A stretch of DNA of 64,000 nucleotides. It comes from Veillonella sp. 3310 (GTDB lineage: Bacteria > Bacillota > Negativicutes > Veillonellales > Veillonellaceae). Shown here one piece after another: positions 40,293 to 50,490 of the stretch (positions are counted from its first letter, which is position 1; each line of letters opens with the position of its first letter). The notes under the pieces were generated by a model. It was not told where the DNA came from. It saw nothing but the letters and a program-made list of their open reading frames with translations, and did no database searches. The position numbers and the translations under genes are program-made. The DNA is taken from positions 124,001-188,000 of the forward strand of contig NZ_RQVJ01000001.1 in the NCBI RefSeq assembly GCF_003999875.1, given 5' to 3'.

Positions 40293-41309
40293 ATGATTCA
40301 ACAAGCAATACGCCTCGTCACAGAGGGACAAGATATGCCATATGAAGTGGCAAAAGCTACGATGAACGCTATTATGAGCGGCGATGTACAAGAAGTGCCT
40401 ATGGCAGCTTTCTTAGGCGGTTTACAAGCAAAGGGAGCTAGCGTTACAGAGATTACCGCCTTTGCAGAAGTCATGCGAGAAAAAGCCGGATCTGTGCCAC
40501 ATGATAATACAGTGGTAGAAATCGTAGGTACTGGAGGAGACGGCAGTAGTACATTTAATATTTCTACAACATCGGCGATTTTACTAGCGGCCGCAGGAGT
40601 TCCTATCGCTAAGCATGGGAATCGTAGTGTATCTAGTAAATGTGGTGCCGCAGATGTGCTAGAAGCATTGGGAGTGAAACTAGAACTCAATGGAGAGCAG
40701 AATAAAAAGGTTTTAGAAGAAGCCAATATTTGCTTCATGTTTGCTCCGGTATATCATGAAGCGATGAAATATGCAGGTCCTGTACGAAAAGCTATGGGGG
40801 TTAGAACAGTATTTAATATTTTAGGACCCTTGGCAAATCCTGCGGGAGCTACAGTAGAGCTCATGGGTGTGTACGATCGGTCCTTAGTAGAACCTTTGGC
40901 ACATGTTTTGTCTAACTTAGGCGTTCATCGTGGTGCTGTTGTATATGGTAGTGATGGACTAGATGAAATTACCGCCACAGGGACAACGACAGTGTGTGAA
41001 ATCAATCATGGAGCGTTCAAGACCTATGAATTGGATCCTAAGGATTACGGCTTTACTTATGCCACAGCGGATGAACTTGTAGGCGGAGATGCACAGGTAA
41101 ATGCAGAGATTACACGCACTTTATTAGAAGGTAAAGATAAAAGCGGTCGTGCTACCGCTGTGATTTTAAATGCGGGCATGGCATACTACTTAGCTAAAGA
41201 TGGAGAGGTAACCTTAGAAAGTGCTTTCAAAACAGTAGAAGAACTGTTGTATTCCGGTGCGGGTGCAGAGGCGCTTTCAAAATTTGTGAAAGCATCGAAA
41301 AATGCATAA
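40293..41309 (+). CDS. trpD: Anthranilate phosphoribosyltransferase
   Basis: Transfers phosphoribose from PRPP to anthranilate. It has 338 residues. The PRPP loop is GTGGDGSSTFNIST (about 80-93), with KHGNRSVSSKCGAADVLEALG and RTVFNILGPLANPA as further signatures. Start is supported by GGGAGAG. It is followed by a 208-bp gap before trpCF that contains a small imperfect hairpin (about 41368-41397). Confidence 0.96.
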   Translation: MIQQAIRLVTEGQDMPYEVAKATMNAIMSGDVQEVPMAAFLGGLQAKGASVTEITAFAEVMREKAGSVPHDNTVVEIVGTGGDGSSTFNISTTSAILLAAAGVPIAKHGNRSVSSKCGAADVLEALGVKLELNGEQNKKVLEEANICFMFAPVYHEAMKYAGPVRKAMGVRTVFNILGPLANPAGATVELMGVYDRSLVEPLAHVLSNLGVHRGAVVYGSDGLDEITATGTTTVCEINHGAFKTYELDPKDYGFTYATADELVGGDAQVNAEITRTLLEGKDKSGRATAVILNAGMAYYLAKDGEVTLESAFKTVEELLYSGAGAEALSKFVKASKNA

Positions 41310-41517
41310 TAGAGTGTAGTTGTATTTATATAGTTGGAGCTATCCTATAGGAATAAGATATTCTAAACCTTGTTTAGTTATCTTTGTAGATACATAGTGT
41401 AGATTTAGGAATTATATGGATATCATTTAGCTATATGGATGCTACAGATATCAATTTGGCATATACATACTATTAATAAGGTTATTGAAAAATATTTGGA
41501 TAGAAATAGAGATAGTT

Positions 41518-43080
41518 ATGATATTAGATAGAATAGTTGCTGCTACTGAAAAACGTGTTAAGGAAGCAAAAGTCAAGCTGCCCTTATCAAAGTTGCAACA
41601 GCGAGTAGAAAGAATGCCAATCACGAAGGACTTCCCTTTTGAACAGGCATTACAAGAATTAGATTTTAATTTTATATGTGAAGTGAAGAAAGCGTCTCCC
41701 TCAAAAGGAATTATTGCAGAAGATTTTCCCTATCTAGACATTGCTAAAGACTATGAAATGGCTGGGGCAGCAGCGATTTCTGTCTTGACAGAACCAGATT
41801 TTTTCCTAGGTAGCCCTCAGTATTTACAAGAAATTGCAGCAACTGTACATATTCCTGTACTTCGGAAGGACTTCATCATCGATGAATACCAAATCTATGA
41901 AGCAAAATTATGGGGCGCCTCAGCAATATTACTCATAGCCGCTATCTTGGATGATGAAACAATGGCACGCTTTCATAAGCTGGCAGATAGCCTAGGACTA
42001 TCGTGTTTAGTAGAGGCTCACGATGAAAGGGAAGTGTTGCGAGCTGCTAAGATGGGAGCACGCATTATTGGTGTGAATAACCGTAATTTAAAAGATTTCA
42101 CAGTGGATGTAAACAACAGCATTCGCTTACGTAATTTAGTGGATGATTCCGTAATTTTTGTCTCTGAAAGTGGCCTAGACACGGCAGAAGATATCCAATG
42201 TTTACGAGATAACAAGATTCAAGCTGCCCTTATGGGCGAAAGCTTTATGCGCTCTACAGATAAAGTGGCGAAATTGGCTGAGTTATATGGGCCGATTAGA
42301 CCGAAACGTTCTATACATACTAGTACAGAACGAGGTGTGTTAGGAACAGAAGAAATATTCAACTTAGAGGCACCCAGTGCACCAGCAATAGAAGAAGTTA
42401 CTCAACCTAGTTATGCGGTGAAGGTTAAATTTTGTGGCATATCCCAAGAAGATACAGTTCCAGTTTTAGGGGAGACACGACCAGATCATGTTGGTTTCGT
42501 CTTTGCTCTTAGTAAGAGACAAGTGAGTATAGAACAAGCTCATTCCATTGCAAGAACTTTGCAAGGTAGTTTACAAACTACAAGTTGTGACACATGCAGT
42601 TCATGTGTAGGCGTATTTGTGAATGAAACGCTATCGAATGTAGTAGAGGTTGCTAAGACGGTACCACTTTCAGTGGTCCAATTACATGGAGATGAAGATA
42701 TAGCCTACATTGACTCGTTACGAAACCACCTAGAGGAAGAACAATTAGGATCCATTCAAATTTGGAAAGCCATCCAACTGCAAGGTAAAGAAGATATTTT
42801 GCCATGGGAGCAAGCGCCCATCGATGGATTGGTAGTAGATGCCTATTCTAGGGACGAGCGTGGAGGCACAGGCAAGACCATCGATTGGTCATTATTAGAT
42901 GATGTGCATGTCCCATACTATCTAGCAGGAGGTATAGGATTACACAATGTAGCTCGTGCCATTCGACGATTACAACCGTACGGGCTCGACATGAGTAGTA
43001 GCTTAGAAAGAAATGGCCAAAAAGATGCCAATACAATTAGAACTATGTCACAATTAATTAAGACAGTAACACATAGATGA
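41518..43080 (+). CDS. trpCF: Indole-3-glycerol phosphate synthase / phosphoribosylanthranilate isomerase fusion
   Basis: A bifunctional protein of 520 residues. The TrpC domain (about 1-260) has [11 protein letters not shown] and [16 protein letters not shown], followed by [11 protein letters not shown] linker of about 35 residues leads to the TrpF domain (about 300-520) with [35 protein letters not shown] and AGGIGLHNV. The two steps are consecutive. The fusion is known from some enterobacteria and others, and less usual in Firmicutes. The ATG at 41518 is preferred over TTG 41485, since TrpC proteins begin ILDRIV; the RBS is weak. Confidence 0.94.
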   Translation: MILDRIVAATEKRVKEAKVKLPLSKLQQRVERMPITKDFPFEQALQELDFNFICEVKKASPSKGIIAEDFPYLDIAKDYEMAGAAAISVLTEPDFFLGSPQYLQEIAATVHIPVLRKDFIIDEYQIYEAKLWGASAILLIAAILDDETMARFHKLADSLGLSCLVEAHDEREVLRAAKMGARIIGVNNRNLKDFTVDVNNSIRLRNLVDDSVIFVSESGLDTAEDIQCLRDNKIQAALMGESFMRSTDKVAKLAELYGPIRPKRSIHTSTERGVLGTEEIFNLEAPSAPAIEEVTQPSYAVKVKFCGISQEDTVPVLGETRPDHVGFVFALSKRQVSIEQAHSIARTLQGSLQTTSCDTCSSCVGVFVNETLSNVVEVAKTVPLSVVQLHGDEDIAYIDSLRNHLEEEQLGSIQIWKAIQLQGKEDILPWEQAPIDGLVVDAYSRDERGGTGKTIDWSLLDDVHVPYYLAGGIGLHNVARAIRRLQPYGLDMSSSLERNGQKDANTIRTMSQLIKTVTHR

Positions 43081-43091
43081 GGAGATACAGA

Positions 43092-44285
43092 ATGACAACA
43101 CATCGCCATGGCTATTTTGGTGAATTTGGTGGACAATTTATGCCTGAAACATTAATGAATGCCATAATTGAACTTGAAGAAGCCTATGAAACCTATAAAA
43201 ACGATCCGGATTTTATAAAGGAATTAGAAGATTTACATGTGTCCTACACAGGGCGTCCGTCCTTGCTATATTTTGCAGCACAAATGACAAAAGATTTGGG
43301 TGGCGCTAAAATTTATCTAAAACGGGAAGACTTAAATCATACAGGGTCCCACAAATTAAATAATGTGCTAGGCCAAATGTTACTGGCTAAGCGAATGGGT
43401 AAAACGAGAGTGATTGCAGAAACGGGTGCCGGTCAACATGGTGTAGCCACTGCCACAGTAGCAGCGTTAATGGGGATGGAATGTGAAATTTTCATGGGCC
43501 AAGAAGACTGTGAACGACAAGCTTTAAACGTATATCGTATGGAGCTATTAGGTGCCAAGGTACATCCTGTTACATCTGGTACTGGTACATTAAAAGATGC
43601 TGTATCTGAAACGATGCGAGAATGGACTAACCGTATGGCAGACACGCATTATGTATTAGGATCTGTTATGGGCGCTCATCCATTTCCTATGATGGTACGT
43701 GACTTTCAGTCCATCATCAGTCGTGAGGCAAGAGAACAAATTTTAGAAAAAGAAGGTAAATTACCAGCCGTTGTATTAGCTTGTGTTGGCGGTGGTAGCA
43801 ATGCGATTGGTATGTTCTATCATTTTATTCCAGATGCGGGTGTGCAACTTATCGGTTGTGAAGCGGCTGGCAAAGGAATCGATACAGAAGAACATGCGGC
43901 GACCATGACTAAAGGTACGATAGGTATTTTCCATGGAATGAAATCCTACTTCTGTCAAAACTCTTATGGGCAAATTGCACCAGTATTTTCTATTTCCGCT
44001 GGATTAGATTATCCAGGCATAGGTCCAGAGCATGCTTATTTACATGACAGTGGCCGAGCTCAATATGTGCCGATTACAGACGATGAAGCAGTGGATGCCT
44101 TCGAATATCTCTCTCGTATGGAGGGAATTATTCCAGCCATTGAAAGTGCTCATGCCGTGGCACATGCTATGCGATTGGCACCTACTCTAAGTCCTGATGA
44201 AAGTATCATCATTTGCTTATCTGGACGTGGTGATAAGGACGTAGCAGCTATGGCGAGATATAGAGGGGTGAACTTACATGAATAA
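43092..44285 (+). CDS. trpB: Tryptophan synthase beta subunit
   Basis: A PLP enzyme condensing indole with serine. It has 397 residues. The PLP lysine is K88 in HTGSHKLNN, and the phosphate-binding GGGSNAIG and C-terminal CLSGRGDKD motifs are present. The start at 43092 is preferred over the ATG at 43077 because AGGAG lies between them and TrpB proteins begin close to [10 protein letters not shown]. The last 8 bp overlap trpA. Confidence 0.96.
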   Translation: MTTHRHGYFGEFGGQFMPETLMNAIIELEEAYETYKNDPDFIKELEDLHVSYTGRPSLLYFAAQMTKDLGGAKIYLKREDLNHTGSHKLNNVLGQMLLAKRMGKTRVIAETGAGQHGVATATVAALMGMECEIFMGQEDCERQALNVYRMELLGAKVHPVTSGTGTLKDAVSETMREWTNRMADTHYVLGSVMGAHPFPMMVRDFQSIISREAREQILEKEGKLPAVVLACVGGGSNAIGMFYHFIPDAGVQLIGCEAAGKGIDTEEHAATMTKGTIGIFHGMKSYFCQNSYGQIAPVFSISAGLDYPGIGPEHAYLHDSGRAQYVPITDDEAVDAFEYLSRMEGIIPAIESAHAVAHAMRLAPTLSPDESIIICLSGRGDKDVAAMARYRGVNLHE

Positions 44286-45063
44286 AATAACAATCGCACA
44301 GGCTTTCACAAAGAAAGCATTTATCCCTTTCATTACAGCCGGTGACCAAGGAATTACTACAACAGAGAAATACATTCGTATTATGGCAAAAGCAGGAGCA
44401 AGTTTAATTGAAATTGGCATTCCTTTTTCTGATCCTGTTGCAGAAGGTCCAGTCATTCAAGCAGCTAGTGAGCGTGCACTATCCACAGGGGTTACTACAG
44501 ATGATATTTTTGAGATGGTTCAACGATTGCGTACCGGTGATGATGCGTTGACCATCCCTCTTGTGTTCATGACCTATTTGAACCCTATCTATGTGTATGG
44601 TGTTGAAAGTTTCATGACACGCTGTGAAGAAGTGGGCATACAAGGTGTCATTGTGCCAGACTGCCCATTGGAAGAAAAACAAGAACTAAGCCATCAAGCG
44701 AAGGCCCATGGAGTTTCTGTCATTTCTTTAATTGCACCTACCTCAGAGCAACGGATTGAGGAGATAGCTAGTCAAGCAGAAGGGTTTGTGTACTGTGTGT
44801 CTTCTCTTGGTGTAACAGGTATGCGCAGTGACATCAAAACAGACATTGCTAGCATCGTACAACAGATTCGACAATACACAGATATTCCAGTAGCCGTAGG
44901 TTTTGGCATTTCCACACCGGAACAAGCAAAGACAATGGCATCACTATCTGATGGTGCTATTGTAGGTAGTGCTATTGTGAAACAAATTGGTGAGTGGGGA
45001 GCAACTGGGGAAGAAGAATTATATAACTACGTTCGTTCTATGGTAGAAGCAGTAGGTAAGTGA
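44278..45063 (+). CDS. trpA: Tryptophan synthase alpha subunit
   Basis: Cleaves indole-3-glycerol phosphate to indole, channelled to TrpB. It has 261 residues. The catalytic glutamate is in [19 protein letters not shown] and the aspartate in [21 protein letters not shown] is the phosphate site. Last gene of the trp operon; the terminator lies about 160 bp downstream. Confidence 0.95.
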   Translation: MNKITIAQAFTKKAFIPFITAGDQGITTTEKYIRIMAKAGASLIEIGIPFSDPVAEGPVIQAASERALSTGVTTDDIFEMVQRLRTGDDALTIPLVFMTYLNPIYVYGVESFMTRCEEVGIQGVIVPDCPLEEKQELSHQAKAHGVSVISLIAPTSEQRIEEIASQAEGFVYCVSSLGVTGMRSDIKTDIASIVQQIRQYTDIPVAVGFGISTPEQAKTMASLSDGAIVGSAIVKQIGEWGATGEEELYNYVRSMVEAVGK

Positions 45064-45394
45064 CATCGAAACTTATAAGGTATGTATATGTATTATAAAT
45101 TTACCAGGTTATAGCGTTTTTCGAGCGTTTTCTTATATGAAATCAATGTCATAGCTTAATATTACAAATTAATAAGTTGCAGCATACTTTACATTGTTTT
45201 TGAATATTTGCAATACCTATAAAATAGCTGTGCAAAATGTTTGTGCAGCTATTTTTTCGTTGAAAAGAACATTACATCCACAGAAGAGCATAGTTAAAGT
45301 AGAGATACTGCAGTCTATAAAAAATTGATGGTAACATACTTTAATATACTGTATACTTAAGAATATGAATAATTCTTAACAGGAGATATAGGGT
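45064..45394 (+). other. Intergenic region between trpA and the HutP-family gene
   Basis: 331 bp with no gene. It holds the probable trp operon terminator at 45221-45257 and a short promoter-like region (TTGATG at 45325, TATACT at 45352) before the hutP-like gene whose spacing is not ideal. Confidence 0.6.
45221..45257 (+). terminator. Terminator downstream of the trp operon
   Basis: A 14-bp stem with two G:U pairs (45221-45234 with 45242-45255; core AAAATAGCTG/CAGCTATTTT) running into six T's. Confidence 0.85.
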
Positions 45395-45814
45395 ATGGAA
45401 AAAACAAGTATTGGCGTTGGGCGAGCTGCATTGCATGTGGCTATTTCTGAAAGTCGTGCAGAAGAGATGGCGCTACGAAAAGAGTTTGAAGATATTGGGA
45501 TTCGTAGCTGTGCCGTAGATTTTGGAGGGGCTTTCACAGAGATTATTCCTAAAATTATTGAACGGGCCGTTGTAGCAGCGGAACGACAAGAGTTAATTCA
45601 TGACAACCATGTTAGCAAAGGTGCTGTCGTAGGGGCTACGGCTCAAGCCTTAGAGCAATTAAAAAATAAATGTGTCGGTCTCAATGTAGGTGGCAAGGTA
45701 GGCATTGCACGTAGTCAAGAACATCTAAGTGTAGCTATCTATTTAGGGGTCGGCGTATTGCATTTAGATGAAATTGCGGTAGCCATGGCACATCGAGCTG
45801 TACCAAGTATGTAG
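45395..45814 (+). CDS. HutP-family RNA-binding regulator
   Basis: 139 residues matching the HutP family, which in Bacillus is a histidine- and Mg2+-dependent RNA antiterminator of the hut operon. Visible blocks are GVGRAALHVAISESR (N-terminus), IPKIIERAVVAAERQ, KGAVVGATAQALEQL and GLNVGGKVGIARSQEHLSVAIYLGVGVLHL. No histidine-utilisation genes are nearby. In Clostridia and Negativicutes such solitary HutP genes are common with no assigned target. The RBS AGGAGATA supports the start. Confidence 0.82.
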   Translation: MEKTSIGVGRAALHVAISESRAEEMALRKEFEDIGIRSCAVDFGGAFTEIIPKIIERAVVAAERQELIHDNHVSKGAVVGATAQALEQLKNKCVGLNVGGKVGIARSQEHLSVAIYLGVGVLHLDEIAVAMAHRAVPSM

Positions 45815-45840
45815 AAGTGCTATAAATTTTTCTATAGTTT

Positions 45841-45849
45841 TGATATAAT
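45841..45849 (+). promoter_or_regulatory. Extended -10 promoter for the men genes
   Basis: TG-A-TATAAT lies 46 nt before menB, with the same motif as the tsaC promoter. No clear -35. Confidence 0.55.
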
Positions 45850-45895
45850 ATTTTGTAGAGTATTTAGACAATAGCTAATCATTTTGGAGGTAACT

Positions 45896-46738
45896 ATGAG
45901 TCAATTCGATTGGAAAGTATTAGATCGTAATTACGAAGATGTAATTTATGAAACATATAATGGAATTGCAAAAATTACAATTAATCGTCCAGAAGTGCGC
46001 AATGCATTCCGCCCTAAAACAGTAATGGAATTAATCGATGCTTTCACGATTGCTCGTGAAGACGCAGAAGTAGGCGTTATCATTTTAACTGGTGCTAACC
46101 ACGGTCAAGGAGAAGATAAAGAAGCGTTCTGCTCCGGTGGTGACCAACGTGTTCGTGGTGATGGCGGTTATGTAGGGGATGACAAAATTCCTCGTTTAAA
46201 TGTGTTGGATTTGCAACATTTGATACGCATCACTCCAAAACCTGTTATCGCTATGGTGAATGGTTTTGCAATCGGTGGTGGTCACGTGTTGCACATCGTG
46301 TGTGACCTTTCCATCGCATCTGAAAATGCAAAATTTGGTCAAACAGGCCCTCGCGTAGGTTCCTTCGACGCTGGTTACGGTGCTGGTTACTTAGCTCGTT
46401 TAGTGGGCCATAAAAAAGCTCGTGAAATTTGGTTCTTATGCCGTCAATATTCTGCAAAAGAAGCATTAGATATGGGTCTTGTGAATACAGTGGTTCCATT
46501 TGATCAATTAGAGGCAGAAACAGTGAAATGGTGTGAAGAAATTCTTCAATTATCTCCAATGGCACTTCGTTTCTTGAAAGCTTCTTTCAATGCGGATACA
46601 GATGGTTTGGCTGGTTTACAACAATTTGCAGGGGATGCGACTTTACTGTTCTACACAACTGATGAAGGTAAAGAAGGTCGTGATGCATTTAAAGAAAAAC
46701 GTAAACCTAACTTTAAACAATTCCCTAAATTCCCTTAA
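45896..46738 (+). CDS. menB: 1,4-dihydroxy-2-naphthoyl-CoA synthase
   Basis: A crotonase-fold enzyme closing the naphthoquinone ring of menaquinone. It has 280 residues from the ATG at 45896 (GGAGG just upstream; the in-frame TTG at 45884 overlaps the RBS). Typical MenB motifs are [28 protein letters not shown] and the oxyanion-hole region [10 protein letters not shown], and [13 protein letters not shown] follows. menE follows after 11 bp. menF, menD, menC, menA and menG are not in the window. Confidence 0.95.
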   Translation: MSQFDWKVLDRNYEDVIYETYNGIAKITINRPEVRNAFRPKTVMELIDAFTIAREDAEVGVIILTGANHGQGEDKEAFCSGGDQRVRGDGGYVGDDKIPRLNVLDLQHLIRITPKPVIAMVNGFAIGGGHVLHIVCDLSIASENAKFGQTGPRVGSFDAGYGAGYLARLVGHKKAREIWFLCRQYSAKEALDMGLVNTVVPFDQLEAETVKWCEEILQLSPMALRFLKASFNADTDGLAGLQQFAGDATLLFYTTDEGKEGRDAFKEKRKPNFKQFPKFP

Positions 46739-46749
46739 TGGCTTAGGTT

Positions 46750-48357
46750 ATGAAGTGGTTATATGATCGAGCACACACACATAGAGATAAGTGTTTCTTA
46801 AATGAACTTACCTATGGAGATGTGTATATTCTAACAATAGCTACAGCAAAACGACTCGCTCCTCATCTTCGAGGAGAGAGTCGTATTGCTTTATGGGCAG
46901 AAAATTCTGTATCCATGGCGATACACCTATTTGCTTTATCTGTATTGCGCATAGAAATCGTGTTGCTGAATACTAACCTAACAGAACGAGAAGTAACAGA
47001 ACAAATGAAAAGTACTGACGTTCGCACCTTGTTAGTGTCGGAAAAAATGGCGCAAGTATTGCGAACACAGATGGAAGCATGTGACATAGAGATTAGAGAT
47101 GTTTCTAGTTCTGAATACAGTCATAGTCAAGGGGATTTGCAGTATTTGTGTTTTTCACCATGCATAGATACTGATTTCAAGCCTATTTTGCCTATATATA
47201 GCGGTGAAAATGTCAAGGAAGAGAAATCTAATAATGTAAAACATACATCTACTCAAATAAATAACGAAGAAATTGATGGCATGGACTCTTTTATAGGTAA
47301 TTATGGGCGTCAGAGAGGTGTTGAAGGTTCTACAGATTGTGATGGTAATCTAACGTGGAATTCAGCGAATGATACAGTATTTTGTATTATCAATACCAGT
47401 GCTACAACGGGCAAATTCAAATCAGTGCCTGTACGATGGTCGCAGATTGAGGCCCATGTAAAAGCTTCTGCTAAAGTGCTAGGCGTGGAGGAAGATGACA
47501 ATTGGCTTGTAGTACTCCCTATGTTTCATGTGAGCGGCTTATCTATTATTTTGCGTACTTTATATAATGGTACGAGAGCGACGATTCGTGAAAAGTTCTC
47601 GGAGCAAATTGTACTAGAGGCATTAGAAAAAGAAGAAGTTACTATGGTATCCTTGGTACCTACAGTATTACAACGTATAGTGGACCAAATCACAGCGCCG
47701 AAGTTAAGGGCCATACTTTTAGGTGGTGAGTTTATTCCTATGCCACTGTTACAAGAATGCGTAGGGCGAAACTTACCTGTGTATAAGACGTATGGTATGT
47801 CAGAAACCTTTGCACAAAGTACGACATTCAGTGTTCGAGAACATCCTTCTAAACTAGCATCGGTAGGGCATCCGCTGGATGGTGTTACCATTGAGATTCG
47901 AAACCCAGATGAAGAAGGGGTAGGAGAAGTGTGGATTTCATCACCGATGCTGATGAAAGGATACCTTAATAAAGAGCCTATTGCAGGTGCTTTTAATACA
48001 GATGACATTGGCTATGTAGACGATGATGGATTTTTATATCTATTAAACCGTAGAAAAGATATCATCATTTCTGGGGGCGAAAATATTTACCCTAAGGAAA
48101 TCGAAGATGTCTTATACGAGATGAATGGGATTAAAGAATGTGCAGTTATTCCTGTCCCTGATTCTAAGTGGGGACAAGTACCTATCCTATGTGTGGTGAC
48201 AAGTCGCACAAAACAAGAAATCATTGAGTATTTGCAATGTCGTTTAGCAAAGTACAAAGTGCCAAAGCGAATCGTGTATTATGACATGTTACCGAAAAAT
48301 AGTATGGGAAAAATCCTAAGACAAGAGTTAATCAATTCTTGTCTCAAACATGGATAA
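46750..48357 (+). CDS. menE: o-Succinylbenzoate-CoA ligase
   Basis: An ANL-superfamily adenylate-forming enzyme activating o-succinylbenzoate for MenB. It has 535 residues. The ATP loop is INTSATTGKFKSVP (about 215-228), and YGMSETFAQS and the C-terminal NSMGKILRQEL (catalytic lysine) follow. The P-loop is degenerate compared with the usual TSGTTGKPK. A polar stretch of about 50 residues (about 150-205, Lys/Asn/Ser-rich) is inserted before it and makes the protein longer than the usual 450-490. Function is assigned with help from the menB neighbour. Confidence 0.88.
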   Translation: MKWLYDRAHTHRDKCFLNELTYGDVYILTIATAKRLAPHLRGESRIALWAENSVSMAIHLFALSVLRIEIVLLNTNLTEREVTEQMKSTDVRTLLVSEKMAQVLRTQMEACDIEIRDVSSSEYSHSQGDLQYLCFSPCIDTDFKPILPIYSGENVKEEKSNNVKHTSTQINNEEIDGMDSFIGNYGRQRGVEGSTDCDGNLTWNSANDTVFCIINTSATTGKFKSVPVRWSQIEAHVKASAKVLGVEEDDNWLVVLPMFHVSGLSIILRTLYNGTRATIREKFSEQIVLEALEKEEVTMVSLVPTVLQRIVDQITAPKLRAILLGGEFIPMPLLQECVGRNLPVYKTYGMSETFAQSTTFSVREHPSKLASVGHPLDGVTIEIRNPDEEGVGEVWISSPMLMKGYLNKEPIAGAFNTDDIGYVDDDGFLYLLNRRKDIIISGGENIYPKEIEDVLYEMNGIKECAVIPVPDSKWGQVPILCVVTSRTKQEIIEYLQCRLAKYKVPKRIVYYDMLPKNSMGKILRQELINSCLKHG

Positions 48358-48475
48358 GGTAATATTGATAGTAGGTAGGAATTTCATCTATTCTATTATG
48401 AAATAATGGATTTACTTGTGTGTTATCTATATAAGACATTTTGATGCTACATATAAAGATGTGAAAGGACATAGT

Positions 48476-48904
48476 ATGAAAGAAAGAACAGCCTCTTTAT
48501 TAGAACAATTACAAATAGAGACATTCCACTGTGCTGGACGGGCCTTTCAAAGCACTATGAGACTGTCATCCTTTCATGCACAACCCTTTGGGTTCGTCAA
48601 CGGCGGCGTGTACCTTGCTTATGGAGAAGCATTAGCTGGCATGGCATCAAATGCTATCTTGGCACAAGAATTTACATCTAGTAAAGATAACACAGACTTA
48701 GGTTTAGCTGAAGAAAAAGTAGCTGTAGGTCAATCGATAACGGCTAACCATGTAAGAGCGAAACGATGTAATGGTTATGTAATAGCACGAGGTCAATTAT
48801 TGCATAAGGGTGGTCGAAACCATGTGTGGACAATCAATATTTTTGATGAAGAAGATCAATTGTTGTCTCATCTAACGGTGACAAATAGTATCGTCAATTT
48901 ATAG
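48476..48904 (+). CDS. Hotdog-fold thioesterase, probable DHNA-CoA thioesterase
   Basis: 142 residues from the ATG at 48476 (AAAGGA upstream). The PaaI-type hotdog signature is FGFVNGGVYLAYGEALAGMAS (about 41-61), where the usual H-GG is N-GG and a glutamate of the catalytic type follows. The C-terminal strands AKRCNGYVIARGQLLHKGGR fit. The men cluster location suggests hydrolysis of 1,4-dihydroxy-2-naphthoyl-CoA (MenI role). The family is reliable; the substrate is inferred. Confidence 0.8.
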   Translation: MKERTASLLEQLQIETFHCAGRAFQSTMRLSSFHAQPFGFVNGGVYLAYGEALAGMASNAILAQEFTSSKDNTDLGLAEEKVAVGQSITANHVRAKRCNGYVIARGQLLHKGGRNHVWTINIFDEEDQLLSHLTVTNSIVNL

Positions 48905-49077
48905 ATATATTGTCCGATAAGTGGACTCATAGTTATAAATTGTTGTATATATTTTGGTGTAAATCGATTAATAGAACATCCTTTTTGCAAATCTGCATAT
49001 TATATCATAACTAAAATAATTGCATCGGTTGTTTAATGATTAAGATAATTTTCTAAAGAAAGGAGGTGTACTGCCCC

Positions 49078-49908
49078 ATGAAAATAGATATTATATCGTT
49101 ATTCCCAGAGTTTTTTGATGCCTTTTTTACACATTCCATCATCAAACGTGCCTTACAAGCGAATCGATTAGAGATGAAAGTGACAAATCCGAGGGAGTTT
49201 TCTCATAGCAAGCATGGTCAAGTGGACGATACTCCTTATGGTGGTGGCGCTGGTATGCTTATGAAAGCACCTCCTCTCTTTGAGGCAGTAGAGCATGTCT
49301 TGCAAATGCCTATCGAAGAACATCGTAGTACAAAGGCGAATCATAAACGTCATGTTGTGTTTATGGGGCCCACTGGGGCGCCATTTACACAAGAAAAAGC
49401 GATAGAATTAGCCACCTATGATCAGCTTGTTATCGTCTGTGGACACTACGAAGGGGTAGATTATCGAGTGGAAGAACATTTGGTGGACGAAACTATATCT
49501 ATCGGTGACTATGTGTTAACTGGCGGTGAATTACCAGCTATGGTGGTAGCCGATGCTGTGGCTCGCATGATTCCCGGCGTTTTAGGAGCAACCTCAGGGG
49601 CTATAGAAGATTCATTTTATCATCCTGTACTTGAGTGTCCACAATATACAAAACCGCAGGAATATAGAGGTATGGTAGTGCCAGATATATTGCTGAGCGG
49701 TCATCATAAAAATATTGAGCAGTGGCGATTGGAAGAATCGTTACGACGGACCGCATATTTGCGAAGTGATTTATTAGTACGAGACTTTACAGCAGAAGAA
49801 GTAAAAGCATTGCAACGATTGCTAGAAAAATCCACATCTCAAGAAGAGCAAGCGTTATTAGAAAGAATCTTAGGTCAGTCTACTTTCACAGAGGAAAAGA
49901 GGAATTAA
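49078..49908 (+). CDS. trmD: tRNA (guanine-37-N1)-methyltransferase
   Basis: A SPOUT-class enzyme making m1G37, preventing frameshifts. It has 276 residues from the ATG at 49078, set by AAAGGAGG at 49060-49067. Motifs are KIDIISLFPEFFDAF, DDTPYGGGAGMLMK, VCGHYEGVDYRVEE and the trefoil-knot ISIGDYVLTGGELPAM. The C-terminal extension continues beyond the core. rimM, its normal upstream neighbour, is not adjacent; instead it is followed by another SPOUT-like gene without any gap. Confidence 0.96.
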   Translation: MKIDIISLFPEFFDAFFTHSIIKRALQANRLEMKVTNPREFSHSKHGQVDDTPYGGGAGMLMKAPPLFEAVEHVLQMPIEEHRSTKANHKRHVVFMGPTGAPFTQEKAIELATYDQLVIVCGHYEGVDYRVEEHLVDETISIGDYVLTGGELPAMVVADAVARMIPGVLGATSGAIEDSFYHPVLECPQYTKPQEYRGMVVPDILLSGHHKNIEQWRLEESLRRTAYLRSDLLVRDFTAEEVKALQRLLEKSTSQEEQALLERILGQSTFTEEKRN

Positions 49909-50481
49909 ATGGCGAATTTATATATTGGCCTCGTTCATTATCCCATTATGAATAAGCATGGTGAGGTGATTACGACGGCTATCACGAACTACGATATCCA
50001 CGATATTGCCAGAGCATCCACAACTTATGATGTAGAACGGTATTTCATTATTCACAATGTACCTAGCCAGCGTGAATTGGCAGAAACTGTCATGAGTCAT
50101 TGGAAAACAGGATTTGGCAGTACCTACAACCCAGATAGAAAGGATGCTTTCAAACACGTGGAACTAGTCAATTCTATTCGACAAGCTATCGATATGGTGA
50201 CGGAACTAGAAGGGCAGACACCGATCGTGTGTACCACGGATGCACGAACCTATGATAATACGATTACCTACGCCTCGCTCCGTAAATCACTTGAAAGTGA
50301 GAGCCGTCCTGTGGTAGTATTATTTGGAACGGGGTATGGTATGACGAAGGAAACAATGGAAGATTTCGACTATATCCTTGAACCAATCTATGGACATGGA
50401 GACTACAATCATCTGTCTGTTCGTAGTGCTGTATCAATTATATTAGACCGCTTACGAGGCGAAGCGTGGTGGAATAAATAG
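49909..50481 (+). CDS. SPOUT-like RNA methyltransferase (PF09936-type)
   Basis: 190 residues starting immediately after the trmD stop. It matches the family once called DUF2168, found as a separate gene or a C-terminal extension of TrmD in several lineages: LYIGLVHYPIMNKHGEVITTAITNYDIHDIAR at the start and VVLFGTGYGMTKETMEDFDYILEPIYG later, a knot-like SAM site. It presumably methylates RNA; the target is unknown. Strict coupling to trmD suggests a related tRNA substrate. Confidence 0.85.
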   Translation: MANLYIGLVHYPIMNKHGEVITTAITNYDIHDIARASTTYDVERYFIIHNVPSQRELAETVMSHWKTGFGSTYNPDRKDAFKHVELVNSIRQAIDMVTELEGQTPIVCTTDARTYDNTITYASLRKSLESESRPVVVLFGTGYGMTKETMEDFDYILEPIYGHGDYNHLSVRSAVSIILDRLRGEAWWNK

Positions 50482-50490
50482 GAGGACACA

